Assembly (NCBI RefSeq): GCF_018687355.1
Contig: NZ_CP061288.1
Span: 1,622,144 to 1,686,143, forward strand
DNA: 64,000 bases
Source: Polynucleobacter sp. VK25
GTDB taxonomy: Bacteria > Pseudomonadota > Gammaproteobacteria > Burkholderiales > Burkholderiaceae
Reading direction: 5' to 3'
Shown: piece by piece, positions 39,997 through 49,194 of the stretch
Position numbering within the stretch: the stretch's first letter is position 1
Layout of the letters: the number at the start of each line of letters is the position of its first letter
Position numbers and translations under genes: made by a program
The notes under the pieces: generated by a model
The model's input: only the letters and a program-made list of their open reading frames with translations
Database searches by the model: none
What the model was told of the DNA's origin: nothing

Positions 39997-42303
39997 TTAA
40001 ATTTCTTCGGCTGGCGCTACATCCGCTTTAGCACGCTTTCCTGGCAATGCTGGGGCATCAAAGTTCAGCAAAACTTTGCCATCAGCATCAATATCGACAT
40101 CAACATGACCACCTTGGGCTAACTTGCCAAACAGGAGCTCGTCAGCAAGCGCCTTACGCACTGTATCTTGAATGATGCGCTGCATCGGACGTGCGCCCAT
40201 TAACGGATCAAAGCCATGCTTAGCTAAATGAGCACGCAATGCTGGGCTAAATGTTGCATCTACCTTCTTCTCATGCAATTGTTCTTCCAGCTGCATTAAG
40301 AACTTGTCAACCACGCGCATGATGATGGACTCATCAAGCGCCTTGAAGGAGACGATGGCATCCAAACGATTACGGAACTCTGGTGTGAAGAACTTCTTGA
40401 TATCCGCCATTTCATCGCCAGACTCACGTGCGTTGGTAAAGCCGATCGTGGATTTCTGCATCGCCTCGGCACCAGCATTTGTAGTCATGATGATGATGAC
40501 GTTACGGAAGTCAGTCTTGCGACCATTGTTATCCGTTAGCGTGCCATGATCCATTACCTGCAAGAGAATATTGAAGATATCTGGATGGGCTTTTTCAATT
40601 TCATCGAGCAGGAGCACGCAATGTGGCTTCTTATTGACAGCCTCAGTGAGTAAGCCGCCTTGGTCAAAGCCAACATAGCCCGGAGGCGCACCAATCAAAC
40701 GACTTACAGCATGACGCTCCATGTACTCAGACATATCAAAGCGCAGCAACTCAATACCAAGGATGTAAGCAAGTTGTTTAGCCACCTCAGTCTTACCAAC
40801 CCCAGTAGGGCCAGAGAACAAGAAAGATCCAATTGGGCGATCAATCTTGCCAAGTCCAGCACGCGTCATCTTAATGGCGCTAGCTAAGGCCTCAATCGCA
40901 GGATCTTGACCGAAGACTACGCTCTTAATATCGCGATCCAAGGTCTGTAACTTACTACGATCATCCACTGTGACAGATTGTGGCGGTATACGCGCAATCT
41001 TAGCTACGATCTCTTCAATCTCTGGACGACCGATGGTTTTTTTCTGCTTAGACTTTGGCAAAATACGTTGGGCAGCGCCAGCTTCATCGATAACATCAAT
41101 TGCTTTATCCGGCAAATGACGATCATTGATATAGCGAGCAGACAGCTCAGCGGCAGCCACCAAAGCGCCAGCTGCATACTTGACGCTGTGATGCTCTTCA
41201 AAACGAGACTTCAAGCCACGCAGAATTTGTACTGTTTGATCTACTGTCGGTTCTACAACATCTACCTTCTGAAAACGACGTGATAACGCTGCGTCTTTTT
41301 CAAAGATGCCACGATATTCAGTAAAGGTAGTTGCACCGATACATTTCAGCTGACCGTTGGACAAAGCAGGCTTTAACAAATTACTTGCATCTAACGTTCC
41401 GCCCGATGCAGCACCCGCTCCGATTAGCGTATGAATTTCATCAATAAACAAAACGCCGTGCGCATGATCCTTAAGTGATTTGAGAACACTCTTTAAGCGC
41501 TGCTCAAAATCACCACGATATTTAGTGCCCGCTAAAAGGGCGCCCATATCTAAAGAGTAAACAGTAGCATCGGCCAAAATATCAGGCACGTCACCTTTTA
41601 CGATTCTCCAGGCCAAGCCCTCAGCAATGGCTGTCTTACCTACGCCAGCCTCACCCACCAATAGCGGATTGTTTTTGCGGCGACGGCAGAGTACCTGAAT
41701 AACCCGCTCTACTTCGCTCTCGCGCCCGATTAATGGGTCAATCTTGCCTTGACGAGCCAGGACATTGAGGTTCTGGGTGTACTGCTCCAGTGGGCTTTCT
41801 TTACCAGAAGCACTCGATTCCTCAGTCTCCTGAGAAGGCTCTGCGGGCTTCACATGCTCAGATTGATCTTTGCGTACGCCATGGCTGATGAAGTTCACCA
41901 CATCTAAACGTGTAACACCCTGCTGCTGCAAGAAGTACACCGCGTGCGAATCTTTTTCACCAAAGATGGCAACCAATACATTTGCGCCAGTCACTTCTTT
42001 CTTGCCATTTGAGGTTGACTGTACATGCATGATGGCGCGCTGTATCACACGCTGAAATCCTAATGTAGGTTGCGTATCAACTTCATCATTACCCGGCACC
42101 ACAGGTGTGTTGTCGTTAATAAAATTTTTCAATTGCGCACGCAGCTCTGCGATATTGACTGCGCAAGCCTTTAAGACCTCTACCGCAGTAGCGTTATCCA
42201 GTAAGGCTGCGAGCAAATGCTCGACTGTGATGAACTCATGTCGGGATGCCCTTGCGTCAACAAACGCCATGTGCAAACTCACTTCTAATTCTTGGGCAAT
42301 CAT
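39997..42303 (-). CDS. clpA: ATP-dependent Clp protease ATP-binding subunit ClpA
   Basis: AAA+ unfoldase that feeds ClpP; 768 residues. The N-terminal double-Clp-N repeat (about 1-150) binds ClpS. The first ATPase module has [13 protein letters not shown] and [10 protein letters not shown]; the second has [15 protein letters not shown] and [13 protein letters not shown] (STIGFTN) is the ClpP-docking loop. I chose the ATG giving [14 protein letters not shown]. Its start overlaps the clpS stop as ATGA. Confidence 0.97.
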   Translation of the reverse strand: MIAQELEVSLHMAFVDARASRHEFITVEHLLAALLDNATAVEVLKACAVNIAELRAQLKNFINDNTPVVPGNDEVDTQPTLGFQRVIQRAIMHVQSTSNGKKEVTGANVLVAIFGEKDSHAVYFLQQQGVTRLDVVNFISHGVRKDQSEHVKPAEPSQETEESSASGKESPLEQYTQNLNVLARQGKIDPLIGRESEVERVIQVLCRRRKNNPLLVGEAGVGKTAIAEGLAWRIVKGDVPDILADATVYSLDMGALLAGTKYRGDFEQRLKSVLKSLKDHAHGVLFIDEIHTLIGAGAASGGTLDASNLLKPALSNGQLKCIGATTFTEYRGIFEKDAALSRRFQKVDVVEPTVDQTVQILRGLKSRFEEHHSVKYAAGALVAAAELSARYINDRHLPDKAIDVIDEAGAAQRILPKSKQKKTIGRPEIEEIVAKIARIPPQSVTVDDRSKLQTLDRDIKSVVFGQDPAIEALASAIKMTRAGLGKIDRPIGSFLFSGPTGVGKTEVAKQLAYILGIELLRFDMSEYMERHAVSRLIGAPPGYVGFDQGGLLTEAVNKKPHCVLLLDEIEKAHPDIFNILLQVMDHGTLTDNNGRKTDFRNVIIIMTTNAGAEAMQKSTIGFTNARESGDEMADIKKFFTPEFRNRLDAIVSFKALDESIIMRVVDKFLMQLEEQLHEKKVDATFSPALRAHLAKHGFDPLMGARPMQRIIQDTVRKALADELLFGKLAQGGHVDVDIDADGKVLLNFDAPALPGKRAKADVAPAEEI

Positions 42304-42647
42304 GCTTCCTCCATAGTGCACTGTAGTGGGTGACCCGCTTCACGGGAGAGTTCAATAACTTGATGCACTTTCGTGGCAGCAACATCGCGGGTAAATACCC
42401 CACAAACGCCTTTACCAACTAAATGTACTTGCAACATGATGCGTGTAGCTGTTTCATGATCCTTATTAAAATACTCCTGAATCACCATCACCACAAATTC
42501 CATGGGTGTGTAATCGTCATTCATTAATAAAACTTTATACATCGAAGGCGCCTTAACTTGCTCGATTTGCTTTTCGAGCAGAAGGGTATCTTCAACGTAC
42601 GGATTGCTGGGGTTGCCAGTAGTGGGATTTTTTGGTGCGCGACTCAT
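42300..42647 (-). CDS. clpS: ClpS adaptor for N-end rule degradation
   Basis: Delivers proteins with bulky N-terminal residues to ClpAP. The 115-residue protein has the ClpS core: [19 protein letters not shown] (with the substrate-pocket N-D-D-Y-T-P-M-E-F), [19 protein letters not shown] and HPLQCTMEE at the end. The N-terminal 35 residues are a flexible, proline-rich extension that enters ClpA. Translationally coupled to clpA. I chose the ATG giving MSRAPKNPT. Its upstream gap is unusual in base composition. Confidence 0.97.
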   Translation of the reverse strand: MSRAPKNPTTGNPSNPYVEDTLLLEKQIEQVKAPSMYKVLLMNDDYTPMEFVVMVIQEYFNKDHETATRIMLQVHLVGKGVCGVFTRDVAATKVHQVIELSREAGHPLQCTMEEA

Positions 42648-42688
42648 GAGAAACATTCTAAACACAGATATCCAAACTTTAATTTACA

Positions 42689-42721
42689 GGGGTCATGTTG
42701 CGAAAAACACGCAAAAACCCC
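42689..42721 (-). promoter_or_regulatory. Hairpin in the clpS upstream region
   Basis: Two stacked stems: GGGGT (42689-42693) / ACCCC (42717-42721), and inside it TTGCG (42698-42702) / CGCAA (42710-42714). It lies about 42-74 bases before the clpS ATG and would be in a clpS leader if transcription starts upstream. No T-run follows on the minus strand, so it is not a plain terminator. Confidence 0.4.
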
Positions 42722-42736
42722 TCTTAAACCCATATT

Positions 42737-42782
42737 GGGGCATTTTTCTGTAAAAAAAGGGGTAATTACTAGGGGGTAGGGG
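42737..42782 (+). other. G-run cluster (possible G-quadruplex) upstream of csp
   Basis: Four G-runs of four or five on the plus strand at 42737-42740, 42759-42762, 42772-42776 and 42779-42782, with a further G6 at 42824-42829. The first loop is long (18 bases), so quadruplex formation is possible but not assured. Confidence 0.4.
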
Positions 42783-42793
42783 CATATATCTCC

Positions 42794-42822
42794 TTGACAC
42801 CCCTCCAAAAAGGGCAAACAAT
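42794..42822 (+). promoter_or_regulatory. Candidate sigma-70 promoter of the cold-shock gene
   Basis: A perfect -35 TTGACA at 42794-42799, a 17-base spacer, and AACAAT at 42817-42822 (four of six matches). Transcription near 42829 would give a leader of about 100 bases, similar in size to cold-shock gene leaders that regulate translation by temperature. Confidence 0.6.
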
Positions 42823-42932
42823 CGGGGGGTAGGCTTCAAGAGAGGTTCTATTTAGGCGTGTTGTGGATTGAGACTGATTAAAAAGTATTTACCCTCATCA
42901 CGGTTGTTTTAAGTTTATGTAATGGAGTTCGC

Positions 42933-43136
42933 ATGGCGACCGGAATTGTTAAGTGGTTCAATGATGCAAAAGGTTTTGGCTTTATCAAACCTGATGATGG
43001 TGAAGAAGAGTTGTTCGCGCATTTCAGCGCAATTACTATGCCTGGGTTCAAAACCCTCAAGGAAAACCAAAAGGTAACGTTTGACATTACCCAAGGTCCT
43101 AAAGGCAAGCAAGCTACCAATATCCAAGCGGCTTAA
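42933..43136 (+). CDS. Cold-shock domain protein (CspA family)
   Basis: A 67-residue single cold-shock domain that binds single-stranded RNA and DNA and melts mRNA structure. The RNP1 motif is KGFGFI and RNP2-like LFAHFSAI; the start [20 protein letters not shown] is diagnostic. The leader is long (about 100 bases from the candidate promoter), and an AATGGAG site sits before the ATG. A terminator follows. Which paralogue it is (constitutive or cold-induced) cannot be told. Confidence 0.96.
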   Translation: MATGIVKWFNDAKGFGFIKPDDGEEELFAHFSAITMPGFKTLKENQKVTFDITQGPKGKQATNIQAA

Positions 43137-43155
43137 TAGTCCTTAGATCATTATT

Positions 43156-43187
43156 AAAAACCCAGGATTCGTTCCTGGGTTTTTTTT
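43156..43187 (+). terminator. Terminator after cold-shock gene
   Basis: Stem AAAAACCCAGGA / TCCTGGGTTTTT with a TTCG-type loop followed by T-rich sequence. Confidence 0.93.
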
Positions 43188-43207
43188 CGTCTGCAATTTG
43201 TCTCACT

Positions 43208-43219
43208 TAAAATGCACCC
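43208..43219 (+). promoter_or_regulatory. Candidate leaderless promoter of the DUF192 gene
   Basis: TAAAAT at 43208-43213 ends six bases before the ATG at 43220, so transcription would begin at the start codon. No Shine-Dalgarno is present. The -35 is weak. Confidence 0.4.
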
Positions 43220-43672
43220 ATGCACAAATCAATTCACCTCTTCCGCCAGTTACTACTAACTATTCCATTGCTAGGATTAGGCCTTGCACAAGCCCAAGTA
43301 AACATTGGCCTGCCTACCGTTGAATTAAAAGCAGGCATCTACCGCATTCAGGCCGAGCTGGCTGATACTCCCAAGGCCAGAGAGGTGGGGCTCATGAACC
43401 GCACTAGCATGCCAACCAATTCCGGAATGCTATTTGTTTTTGAACAAAAAGCGGGGCACTGCTTTTGGATGAGCAACACCAAGATTCCACTTTCCATTGC
43501 ATTCATTGCGGATGACGGCAAGATTGTAAATATTGAAGAGATGCAAGCTGAGACCACCAATAATCACTGCCCCAAAGTGGCTGTACGATATGCTTTGGAG
43601 ATGAATAAGCAGTGGTTCTCGGAAAGAGTGATCGTGCCTGGAACCACAGTTACTGGACTGCCTAGGAAATAA
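43220..43672 (+). CDS. DUF192 domain exported protein
   Basis: A 150-residue protein with an N-terminal signal peptide (hydrophobic 9-24, ending QAQ). The body is DUF192: VELKAGIYRIQAELADTPKAREVGLMNRTSMPTNSGMLFVF pattern, FWMSNTKIPLSIAFI, and a C-terminal ALEMNKQWF. DUF192 proteins are widespread small beta-barrel-like proteins of uncertain function. It lies 11 bases before a small membrane protein gene. Confidence 0.85.
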   Translation: MHKSIHLFRQLLLTIPLLGLGLAQAQVNIGLPTVELKAGIYRIQAELADTPKAREVGLMNRTSMPTNSGMLFVFEQKAGHCFWMSNTKIPLSIAFIADDGKIVNIEEMQAETTNNHCPKVAVRYALEMNKQWFSERVIVPGTTVTGLPRK

Positions 43673-43683
43673 ACTTAAAAAAT

Positions 43684-44031
43684 ATGCTTTTACTGATTGG
43701 CCTACAGGCATTTCTCACAGCCTTATATTTTGTAACGGCGCCGTTCCAAATGAGCGATAGCTTATGGATTGTTCTAACCCTTAATCTACTCGCTTTAGCT
43801 TATCTATATAAGCGCTATCAAGTAACTCATAACCCCCGCTCACGGCACTATCGCTATGCGCGCCTAGCCTTTACGGCGACCCTGATCATCTTAGAGTTTT
43901 TCATCTTCTTTTCACCCAATCCAGTCAGCCCTGATGGGGTCCTAGGGTTAATCAACGATGCAGAAGTATTGGTTACGGGTATCTTGCTTGGCATTCTCTG
44001 GCGCCACGAGATTCTGAGTCACTCAAAATAA
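43684..44031 (+). CDS. Small membrane protein of unknown function
   Basis: I do not recognise this 115-residue protein. It shows about four hydrophobic segments: residues 2-20, 26-42, 62-78 and 88-106, with an RSRHYRYAR basic loop between the second and third. There is no catalytic motif. It is 11 bases after the DUF192 gene on the same strand and ends in a terminator, so the two are probably cotranscribed. The ATG lies just after the DUF192 stop. Confidence 0.7.
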   Translation: MLLLIGLQAFLTALYFVTAPFQMSDSLWIVLTLNLLALAYLYKRYQVTHNPRSRHYRYARLAFTATLIILEFFIFFSPNPVSPDGVLGLINDAEVLVTGILLGILWRHEILSHSK

Positions 44032-44057
44032 AAAACCGCCTCATGGGCGGTCTTTTA
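44031..44057. terminator. Terminator between membrane-protein gene and ppnP
   Basis: Stem ACCGCC / GGGCGGT around TCAT, with an A-run before and TCTTTTATTTT after; it serves both converging transcripts. Confidence 0.85.
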
Positions 44058-44076
44058 TTTTCTGAAGCAGGATCTT

Positions 44077-44382
44077 TTATTCAAAGTGGCAAACATAGTG
44101 CACTGGTTGCTCTGCGCGAATAATGAAGTAACCGCCCTTTTCCACTTCCCAGCTTTGACCTGCCTTGAACTCTTGTTCAGGGGCGCCATTGATGCTGACA
44201 AATGCATTGCCATCAACCACTTCCATGATCTCTTTAGTGCTTAAGTCAAAACGTAATGTACTTGGCAAGACAACGCCAACTGACTTACGAACGCCATTAG
44301 GCAATGTCACGGTATGAGAAACGCACTTCCCATCAAAAAATACATTAGCCTTCTTGCCTACGGAAACTTGATCAAATTGCAT
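44077..44382 (-). CDS. ppnP: Pyrimidine/purine nucleoside phosphorylase PpnP
   Basis: A 101-residue cupin-fold enzyme (formerly DUF1255) that phosphorolyses nucleosides. It contains QFDQVSVGKKANVFFDGKCVSHTV and VLPSTLRFDLSTKEIMEV, diagnostic for PpnP, with the C-terminal GGYFIIRAEQPVHYVCHFE. I chose ATG 44382 because AAGGA lies about six bases upstream; the ATG two codons earlier touches that site. It lies downstream of argG on the same strand. Confidence 0.93.
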   Translation of the reverse strand: MQFDQVSVGKKANVFFDGKCVSHTVTLPNGVRKSVGVVLPSTLRFDLSTKEIMEVVDGNAFVSINGAPEQEFKAGQSWEVEKGGYFIIRAEQPVHYVCHFE

Positions 44383-44445
44383 ACTCATTCCTTCTATTCT
44401 GTTTAGTTCTAATCGTTTATTTGCTTTTACTAGTTTTACTTTTAA

Positions 44446-45678
44446 TTATTTCTTGGCACGCTTGCGTTTCGCCGTTTCAGCAATACGCATACGCAAAGCA
44501 TTGAGCTTAATAAAGCCGCCAGCATCTGCTTGGTTATATGCACCGCCGTCATCATCAAAGGTTGCAATGTTTTGATCAAACAAGGTATTTGCTGAATCAC
44601 GTGAAATCACAGATACAGAACCTTTATAGAGCTTCAAACGAACCACGCCATTTACTGCTTGTTGTGTGTGATCAATCAACGTTTGCAAAGCAAGACGCTC
44701 TGGCGCCCACCACAAGCCGTTATAAATCAAGCTTGCATAGCGTGGCATCAAGTCATCCTTCAAGTGAGCCACTTCGCGGTCCAGGGTAATACTCTCAATA
44801 CCGCGGTGAGCCTTCAGCAAAATAGTGCCGCCAGGGGTTTCATAGCAACCACGGCTCTTCATACCCACAAAGCGGTTTTCCACTAGGTCAAGACGGCCAA
44901 TGCCATGCTTACCACCGATACGATTTAACTCAGCCAATAGTTCGTGCGGCTTATAAGCTTTGCCGTCAATAGCCACTGGGTCACCCGCTTTAAATTCAAT
45001 CTCAATAATTTCTGGGGCATCTGGAGCCTTCTCTGGAGAAGTTGTCCAACGCCACATTGACTCTTCTGCTTCAGCATTTGGGTTTTCTAGATGGCGGCCT
45101 TCGTAGCTGATGTGCAAGAGATTGGCATCCATGGAATATGGTGAGCCACCTTGCTTATGCTTCATTTCAACTGGAATGCCATGCTTCTCTGCATAAGCCA
45201 TTAACTTCTCGCGTGAGAGAAGATCCCACTCACGCCAAGGAGCAATCACTTTAATTCCTGGCTCTAAAGCGTAGTAGCCCAGTTCAAAGCGAACCTGGTC
45301 GTTACCTTTACCAGTAGCACCATGCGATACAGCATCAGCACCAGTTAAGCGTGCGATCTCAATTTGACGCTTAGCAATTAATGGGCGGGCAATGGATGTG
45401 CCCAATAAGTATTCGCCTTCATAAATCGTATTCGCACGAAACATTGGGAATACAAAGTCACGCACAAACTCTTCACGCAAGTCGTCGATAAAAATATTTT
45501 CTGGTTTGATGCCAAATTGCAAAGCCTTGGCACGTGCCGGCTCCAATTCTTCACCTTGACCTAAGTCAGCCGTAAAGGTCACGATCTCGCAGCCATAAGT
45601 ATCTTGAAGCCACTTCAAGATCACGCTGGTATCTAGACCGCCGGAATACGCTAAGACTGCTTTTTTAATATCGGACAT
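44446..45678 (-). CDS. argG: Argininosuccinate synthase
   Basis: Condenses citrulline and aspartate with ATP in arginine synthesis. The 410-residue protein has the PP-loop [16 protein letters not shown] (residues 9-24), [21 protein letters not shown] [20 protein letters not shown] and [13 protein letters not shown]. It lies about 50 bases downstream of argF, which makes citrulline, so the pair catalyses consecutive steps. Confidence 0.97.
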   Translation of the reverse strand: MSDIKKAVLAYSGGLDTSVILKWLQDTYGCEIVTFTADLGQGEELEPARAKALQFGIKPENIFIDDLREEFVRDFVFPMFRANTIYEGEYLLGTSIARPLIAKRQIEIARLTGADAVSHGATGKGNDQVRFELGYYALEPGIKVIAPWREWDLLSREKLMAYAEKHGIPVEMKHKQGGSPYSMDANLLHISYEGRHLENPNAEAEESMWRWTTSPEKAPDAPEIIEIEFKAGDPVAIDGKAYKPHELLAELNRIGGKHGIGRLDLVENRFVGMKSRGCYETPGGTILLKAHRGIESITLDREVAHLKDDLMPRYASLIYNGLWWAPERLALQTLIDHTQQAVNGVVRLKLYKGSVSVISRDSANTLFDQNIATFDDDGGAYNQADAGGFIKLNALRMRIAETAKRKRAKK

Positions 45679-45729
45679 GTTTTCTTATTCAATCAAAAAA
45701 TTATTCAACAACTTACTTAGACAAATTAC

Positions 45730-46677
45730 TTAATCCAAACGCCCGCAGAGCAAATACTCCATCAACGCTTTTTGAACATGCAAACGATTTTCCGCCTCTT
45801 CCCACACAATACTTTGCGGGCCATCGATTACTCCAGCAGAAACCTCTTCACCACGATGGGCTGGTAAGCAGTGCATGAATAATGCATCTGGCTTAGCCAA
45901 GGACATCAGCTCTTCATCAACCATCCAGTCCTGAAAGGCATTCATCCGCGAAGTATTTTCAGCCTCATAACCCATGCTGGTCCATACGTCAGTGGTAACC
46001 AAATCAGCGCCTTTGCAGGCCTCTTTAGGGTCAACGCAGATCGTTAAGTGTTTTTCCGCTTTCGGAGTCAAACGCGCTGGATCTAACTGATAACCCTCCG
46101 GCGCAGAGAAGCGTAACTGGAAGTCTAAACATTCAGCCGCTTGAAGCCAGGTATAAGCCATGTTGTTGGCATCACCCACCCAAGCTACCGTCTTACCTTG
46201 AATCGGACCGCGGGCCTCTACAAAAGTAAAGATATCGGCCAAGACTTGGCAAGGATGAAATTCATTTGTCAGGCCATTAATAACGGGAACGCGTGAATTA
46301 GCAGCAAAGCGCTCAATGATTTCCTGCCCAAAGGTGCGAATCATGATGATGTCGGTCATCCGTGAAATCACCTGTGCAGCATCCTCTACAGGCTCGCCAC
46401 GACCCAACTGGGTATCGCGGGTGTTTAGGTAGACCGCATGACCACCAAGCTGATGAATGCCCGCCTCGAAGGAGAGGCGCGTACGAGTGGAGTGCTTTTC
46501 GAAAATCATTGCCAAAGTACGGTCATGAAGAGGGTGCCATGTCTCGTAACTCTTAAATTTAGACTTGAGCCAGGCCGAGCGCTTGAGTAAGTAGTCATAC
46601 TCTTCCCGCGTCAAGTCAGAAAACTGCAGGTAGTGCCTTACCTTACCGGGCGCTTGGGGCTTTGCCAGGGATGTCAT
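45730..46677 (-). CDS. argF: Ornithine carbamoyltransferase
   Basis: Makes citrulline from ornithine and carbamoyl phosphate. The 315-residue protein has the carbamoyl-phosphate motif KHSTRTRLSFEAG, LNTRDTQLGRGEP, HPCQVLADIFT and the ornithine-site MHCLPAHRGEEV. I chose ATG 46677 (MTSLAKPQ); in-frame ATG 46710 and TTG 46722 are possible earlier starts. argG follows. A small SD-led upstream frame precedes the gene. Confidence 0.95.
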   Translation of the reverse strand: MTSLAKPQAPGKVRHYLQFSDLTREEYDYLLKRSAWLKSKFKSYETWHPLHDRTLAMIFEKHSTRTRLSFEAGIHQLGGHAVYLNTRDTQLGRGEPVEDAAQVISRMTDIIMIRTFGQEIIERFAANSRVPVINGLTNEFHPCQVLADIFTFVEARGPIQGKTVAWVGDANNMAYTWLQAAECLDFQLRFSAPEGYQLDPARLTPKAEKHLTICVDPKEACKGADLVTTDVWTSMGYEAENTSRMNAFQDWMVDEELMSLAKPDALFMHCLPAHRGEEVSAGVIDGPQSIVWEEAENRLHVQKALMEYLLCGRLD

Positions 46678-46718
46678 AGTTGAGCTTTCTACTAAAGTTT
46701 TGGCTTGCATTTTTTTCT

Positions 46719-46749
46719 TCAAACATTCGGTTGCACGAAAATAGCTCCT
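46719..46749 (-). promoter_or_regulatory. Possible five-codon upstream ORF in the argF leader
   Basis: On the minus strand an AGGAG (46749-46745) is eight bases before GTG 46736, which opens GTG-CAA-CCG-AAT-GTT-TGA. The stop overlaps TTG 46722 of the argF frame as TTGA. Just upstream, TAAGAT could be a -10. There are no arginine codons in the mini-ORF, so classical attenuation is not indicated. Confidence 0.35.
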
Positions 46750-46829
46750 AAAGTCATCTTACGGCTAACCCAGACTGTTAAGCTAGAGGACTTAGTAATA
46801 CTATTTCTTACAACCATCATTACGCGAAC

Positions 46830-47144
46830 TTGAACCACAAAAAGCTTTTCATTCAAGGCATTACCACTTCTGGCAAACCATTTCGGCCCAGCGATTGGGC
46901 AGAGCGTCTGTGCGGGGTGATGGCTACTTTTCGCCCTCCCGGTGATTCCGGAGACCCTCGCTTCACTTATTCGCCCTATGTCAGACCAGTGCTTATTGCA
47001 AAAGTGAAATGCGTTGTTATCGATACTCGACTGAGAGACCTAGATCCTCGAGCGCTAGACTTTGTCATGAACTTTGCCAAAGACAATGACCTACCGATCG
47101 AAGAGGCATGTGAGTTCAACCCAACAGCCCCAGCCCAGCCTTAA
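46830..47144 (+). CDS. DUF3579 domain protein
   Basis: A 104-residue protein matching the betaproteobacterial DUF3579 pattern: LFIQGITTSGKPFRPSDWAERLCGVMATF at the N-terminus, RFTYSPYVRPVLIAKVKCVVID, and LRDLDPRALDFVMNFAKDNDL near the end. It has no known function. The start is a TTG with no strong ribosome-binding site; a later start would remove conserved residues. It diverges from argF. Confidence 0.85.
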   Translation: MNHKKLFIQGITTSGKPFRPSDWAERLCGVMATFRPPGDSGDPRFTYSPYVRPVLIAKVKCVVIDTRLRDLDPRALDFVMNFAKDNDLPIEEACEFNPTAPAQP

Positions 47145-47146
47145 AA

Positions 47147-47175
47147 ACAAAAACCCGCTCTGATGAGGAGCGGGC
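47147..47175 (-). terminator. rpsT terminator
   Basis: Stem CCCGCTC / GAGCGGG. On the minus strand the stem is followed by TTTTTGTTTTT, so it ends rpsT. On the plus strand no T-run follows, though it could stall DUF3579 transcription. Confidence 0.85.
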
Positions 47176-47217
47176 CTAGGTCGAAACTACTTCGACCAGC
47201 CTAAAACTAAAACTGTA

Positions 47218-47484
47218 TTACGCTGCCATCGCCTTGATAGCTGCAGACAAACGTGACTTCTGACGAGCTGCAGTATTTTTGTGAGCAATCTTTTTGTCAG
47301 CAATCTTGTCGATTGTTGCCTGAGTTGCTGAGAATACTTTTGCTGCAGCAGCTTTGTCACCAGTTTCGATAGCTTTACGAACTGCCTTAATGGAAGTGCG
47401 GAGCTTTGAACGCAAACTGGAGTTGTGTTCGTTTTGTTTTACTGCTTGGCGTGCACGCTTGCGCGCTTGTGCTGTATTGGCCAT
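47218..47484 (-). CDS. rpsT: 30S ribosomal protein S20
   Basis: An 88-residue basic helical protein that binds 16S rRNA. The start [20 protein letters not shown] and the later [37 protein letters not shown] are typical. It diverges from murJ across 151 bases and has its own terminator. Confidence 0.97.
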   Translation of the reverse strand: MANTAQARKRARQAVKQNEHNSSLRSKLRTSIKAVRKAIETGDKAAAAKVFSATQATIDKIADKKIAHKNTAARQKSRLSAAIKAMAA

Positions 47485-47590
47485 CTTTAAACCTTGCCTC
47501 TATAAATTGCAAAATGCGATTAGTTAAAAATCTTGCGGACTTGCCAGATTCATAAGCAAGCTCGCCAAAACCCAAGATTTTACATTAAAG

Positions 47591-47635
47591 GGGCAAAAAA
47601 GCCCAGCCGACTGATAAATAGGTGAAAATCGGCTC
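47591..47635 (+). promoter_or_regulatory. Hairpins at the murJ start
   Basis: Two hairpins occur just before the ATG: GGGC-AAAAAA-GCCC at 47591-47604 and AGCCGA (47605-47610) / TCGGCT (47629-47634). The second ends one base before the start codon, with the only Shine-Dalgarno-like AGGTG (47620-47624) in its loop. This could limit translation, but no regulator is known. Confidence 0.4.
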
Positions 47636-49189
47636 ATGAATCTGCTTTCTGCCGCCGCCAAGGTCAGCTCCCTAACCATGCTGTCCCGTATTACGGGCCT
47701 GCTCCGGGAGACCCTGATTGCCCGTAGTTTCGGGGCTTCTGAGTGGACAGACGCCTTTAATGTGGCTTTTAGGCTACCCAATTTGCTGCGCCGACTCTTT
47801 GCTGAAGGAGCCTTTTCTCAGGCTTTTGTGCCTATTTTGGGAGAAATCTCCAGCCAAGGGGACCAAAAACAGGCTCAAATCCTCGTAAATACGGTCGCCA
47901 CCCTCTTATTTTGGGCTTTGCTGCTCACGGTATTGGTGGGGGTGATTGGCGCCCCTGTGCTCATTTTGGCTATTGCCACAGGCTTTAAAGGTGGTCCCGC
48001 CTATGATGCCAGCGTAGTCATGACCCGCATCATGTTCCCTTATATCGGGTTAATTTCCCTGGTTTCGCTCTCAGCCGGTATTTTGAACACATTCCAGCGA
48101 TTTGCGATTCCGGCCTTCACCCCTGTTTTGCTGAATTTGGCATTAATCGGTAGCGCCCTATTTTTAGCGCCGCACCTTGAGCAACCGATTTATGCGCTGA
48201 GCATTGGCGTTCTCATTGGTGGCGTTTTGCAGTTAGCCATTCAAGTTCCCGCTCTCTCTCGGATCGGCCTATTACCCCGCATTGGTTTGTTACCGAGCGC
48301 CATTAAAGCTGCCCTCACAAATCCCGATGCAAGACGGGTATTGCGCTTAATGGGGCCAGCAGTGTTTGCCGTCTCCGTGGCGCAAATCTCCCTCATCATT
48401 AACACCAACATTGCCTCACGCTTACAAGCTGGAAGTGTGTCATGGCTTTCTTATGCCGATCGCCTAATGGAATTTCCTACAGCGCTTCTTGGTGTGGCTT
48501 TGGGTACTGTGCTCCTGCCTAGCTTAAGCAAAGCGAATGCTAAGAACGATTTAGTTCACGCCGGTGAACTATTGATTTGGGGTTTACAACTCACCTTCTT
48601 GTTAGCCGCACCTGCAGCAATCGCATTGTTTATTTTTGGCGAACCTCTAGCGGCTGTGCTGTATCACTACGGCAAATTCAATGCGCTCGATGTGCTGATG
48701 ACACAACGTGCATTGGCAGCCTATGGCGTTGGCCTAGTTGGTTTAATCCTGGTAAAGATATTGGCTCCCGGCTTCTACTCACGTCAAGATATTCGCACCC
48801 CTGTCAAAATTGGCCTACTAGTACTCGTAGCCACACAGTTGGCCAACCTTGTATTTGTTCCCTGGTTAGGACATGCAGGTCTCGCGCTATCGGTGGGAAC
48901 AGGTGCCTGCCTAAATGCAGCCCTCCTTTGGATTGGCTTGCATCGACGTGGTGCTCTTCCCAGCTCCGCTTGGGCTAAATACTTGGGCCAATTACTGCTG
49001 GCCCTAATTCCCTTTGCCGCAGTACTTTTCTATGCTGCCAGCGCGCACAATTGGATTGCCCTTCAATCTGAGCCATGGCTTCGTATTGGTTTACTTGCTG
49101 TATGGCTAGCTCTAGCCGCCATTGTTTACTTTGCGTCCCTGGCTTTAGTTGGAATTCGCTGGCAAAAATTCTTACGTCATGCAAAATAG
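47636..49189 (+). CDS. murJ: Lipid II flippase MurJ
   Basis: Moves the peptidoglycan precursor lipid II across the inner membrane. The 517-residue MOP-superfamily protein has about fourteen hydrophobic segments. The opening SLTMLSRITGLLRETLIARSFG, DAFNVAFRLPNLLRRLFAEGAFSQAFVPIL is diagnostic of MurJ/MviN. The rpsT-murJ divergent pair is common in betaproteobacteria. It is followed after five bases by the SirB1-type gene. Confidence 0.96.
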   Translation: MNLLSAAAKVSSLTMLSRITGLLRETLIARSFGASEWTDAFNVAFRLPNLLRRLFAEGAFSQAFVPILGEISSQGDQKQAQILVNTVATLLFWALLLTVLVGVIGAPVLILAIATGFKGGPAYDASVVMTRIMFPYIGLISLVSLSAGILNTFQRFAIPAFTPVLLNLALIGSALFLAPHLEQPIYALSIGVLIGGVLQLAIQVPALSRIGLLPRIGLLPSAIKAALTNPDARRVLRLMGPAVFAVSVAQISLIINTNIASRLQAGSVSWLSYADRLMEFPTALLGVALGTVLLPSLSKANAKNDLVHAGELLIWGLQLTFLLAAPAAIALFIFGEPLAAVLYHYGKFNALDVLMTQRALAAYGVGLVGLILVKILAPGFYSRQDIRTPVKIGLLVLVATQLANLVFVPWLGHAGLALSVGTGACLNAALLWIGLHRRGALPSSAWAKYLGQLLLALIPFAAVLFYAASAHNWIALQSEPWLRIGLLAVWLALAAIVYFASLALVGIRWQKFLRHAK

Positions 49190-49194
49190 CCTTT

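Noticed and set aside
42648-42932. A sigma-32 promoter for clpS-clpA
   Set aside because: I searched the minus strand for CTTGAAA with CCCCAT at 12-15 bases and found none; the C-runs alone do not make one.
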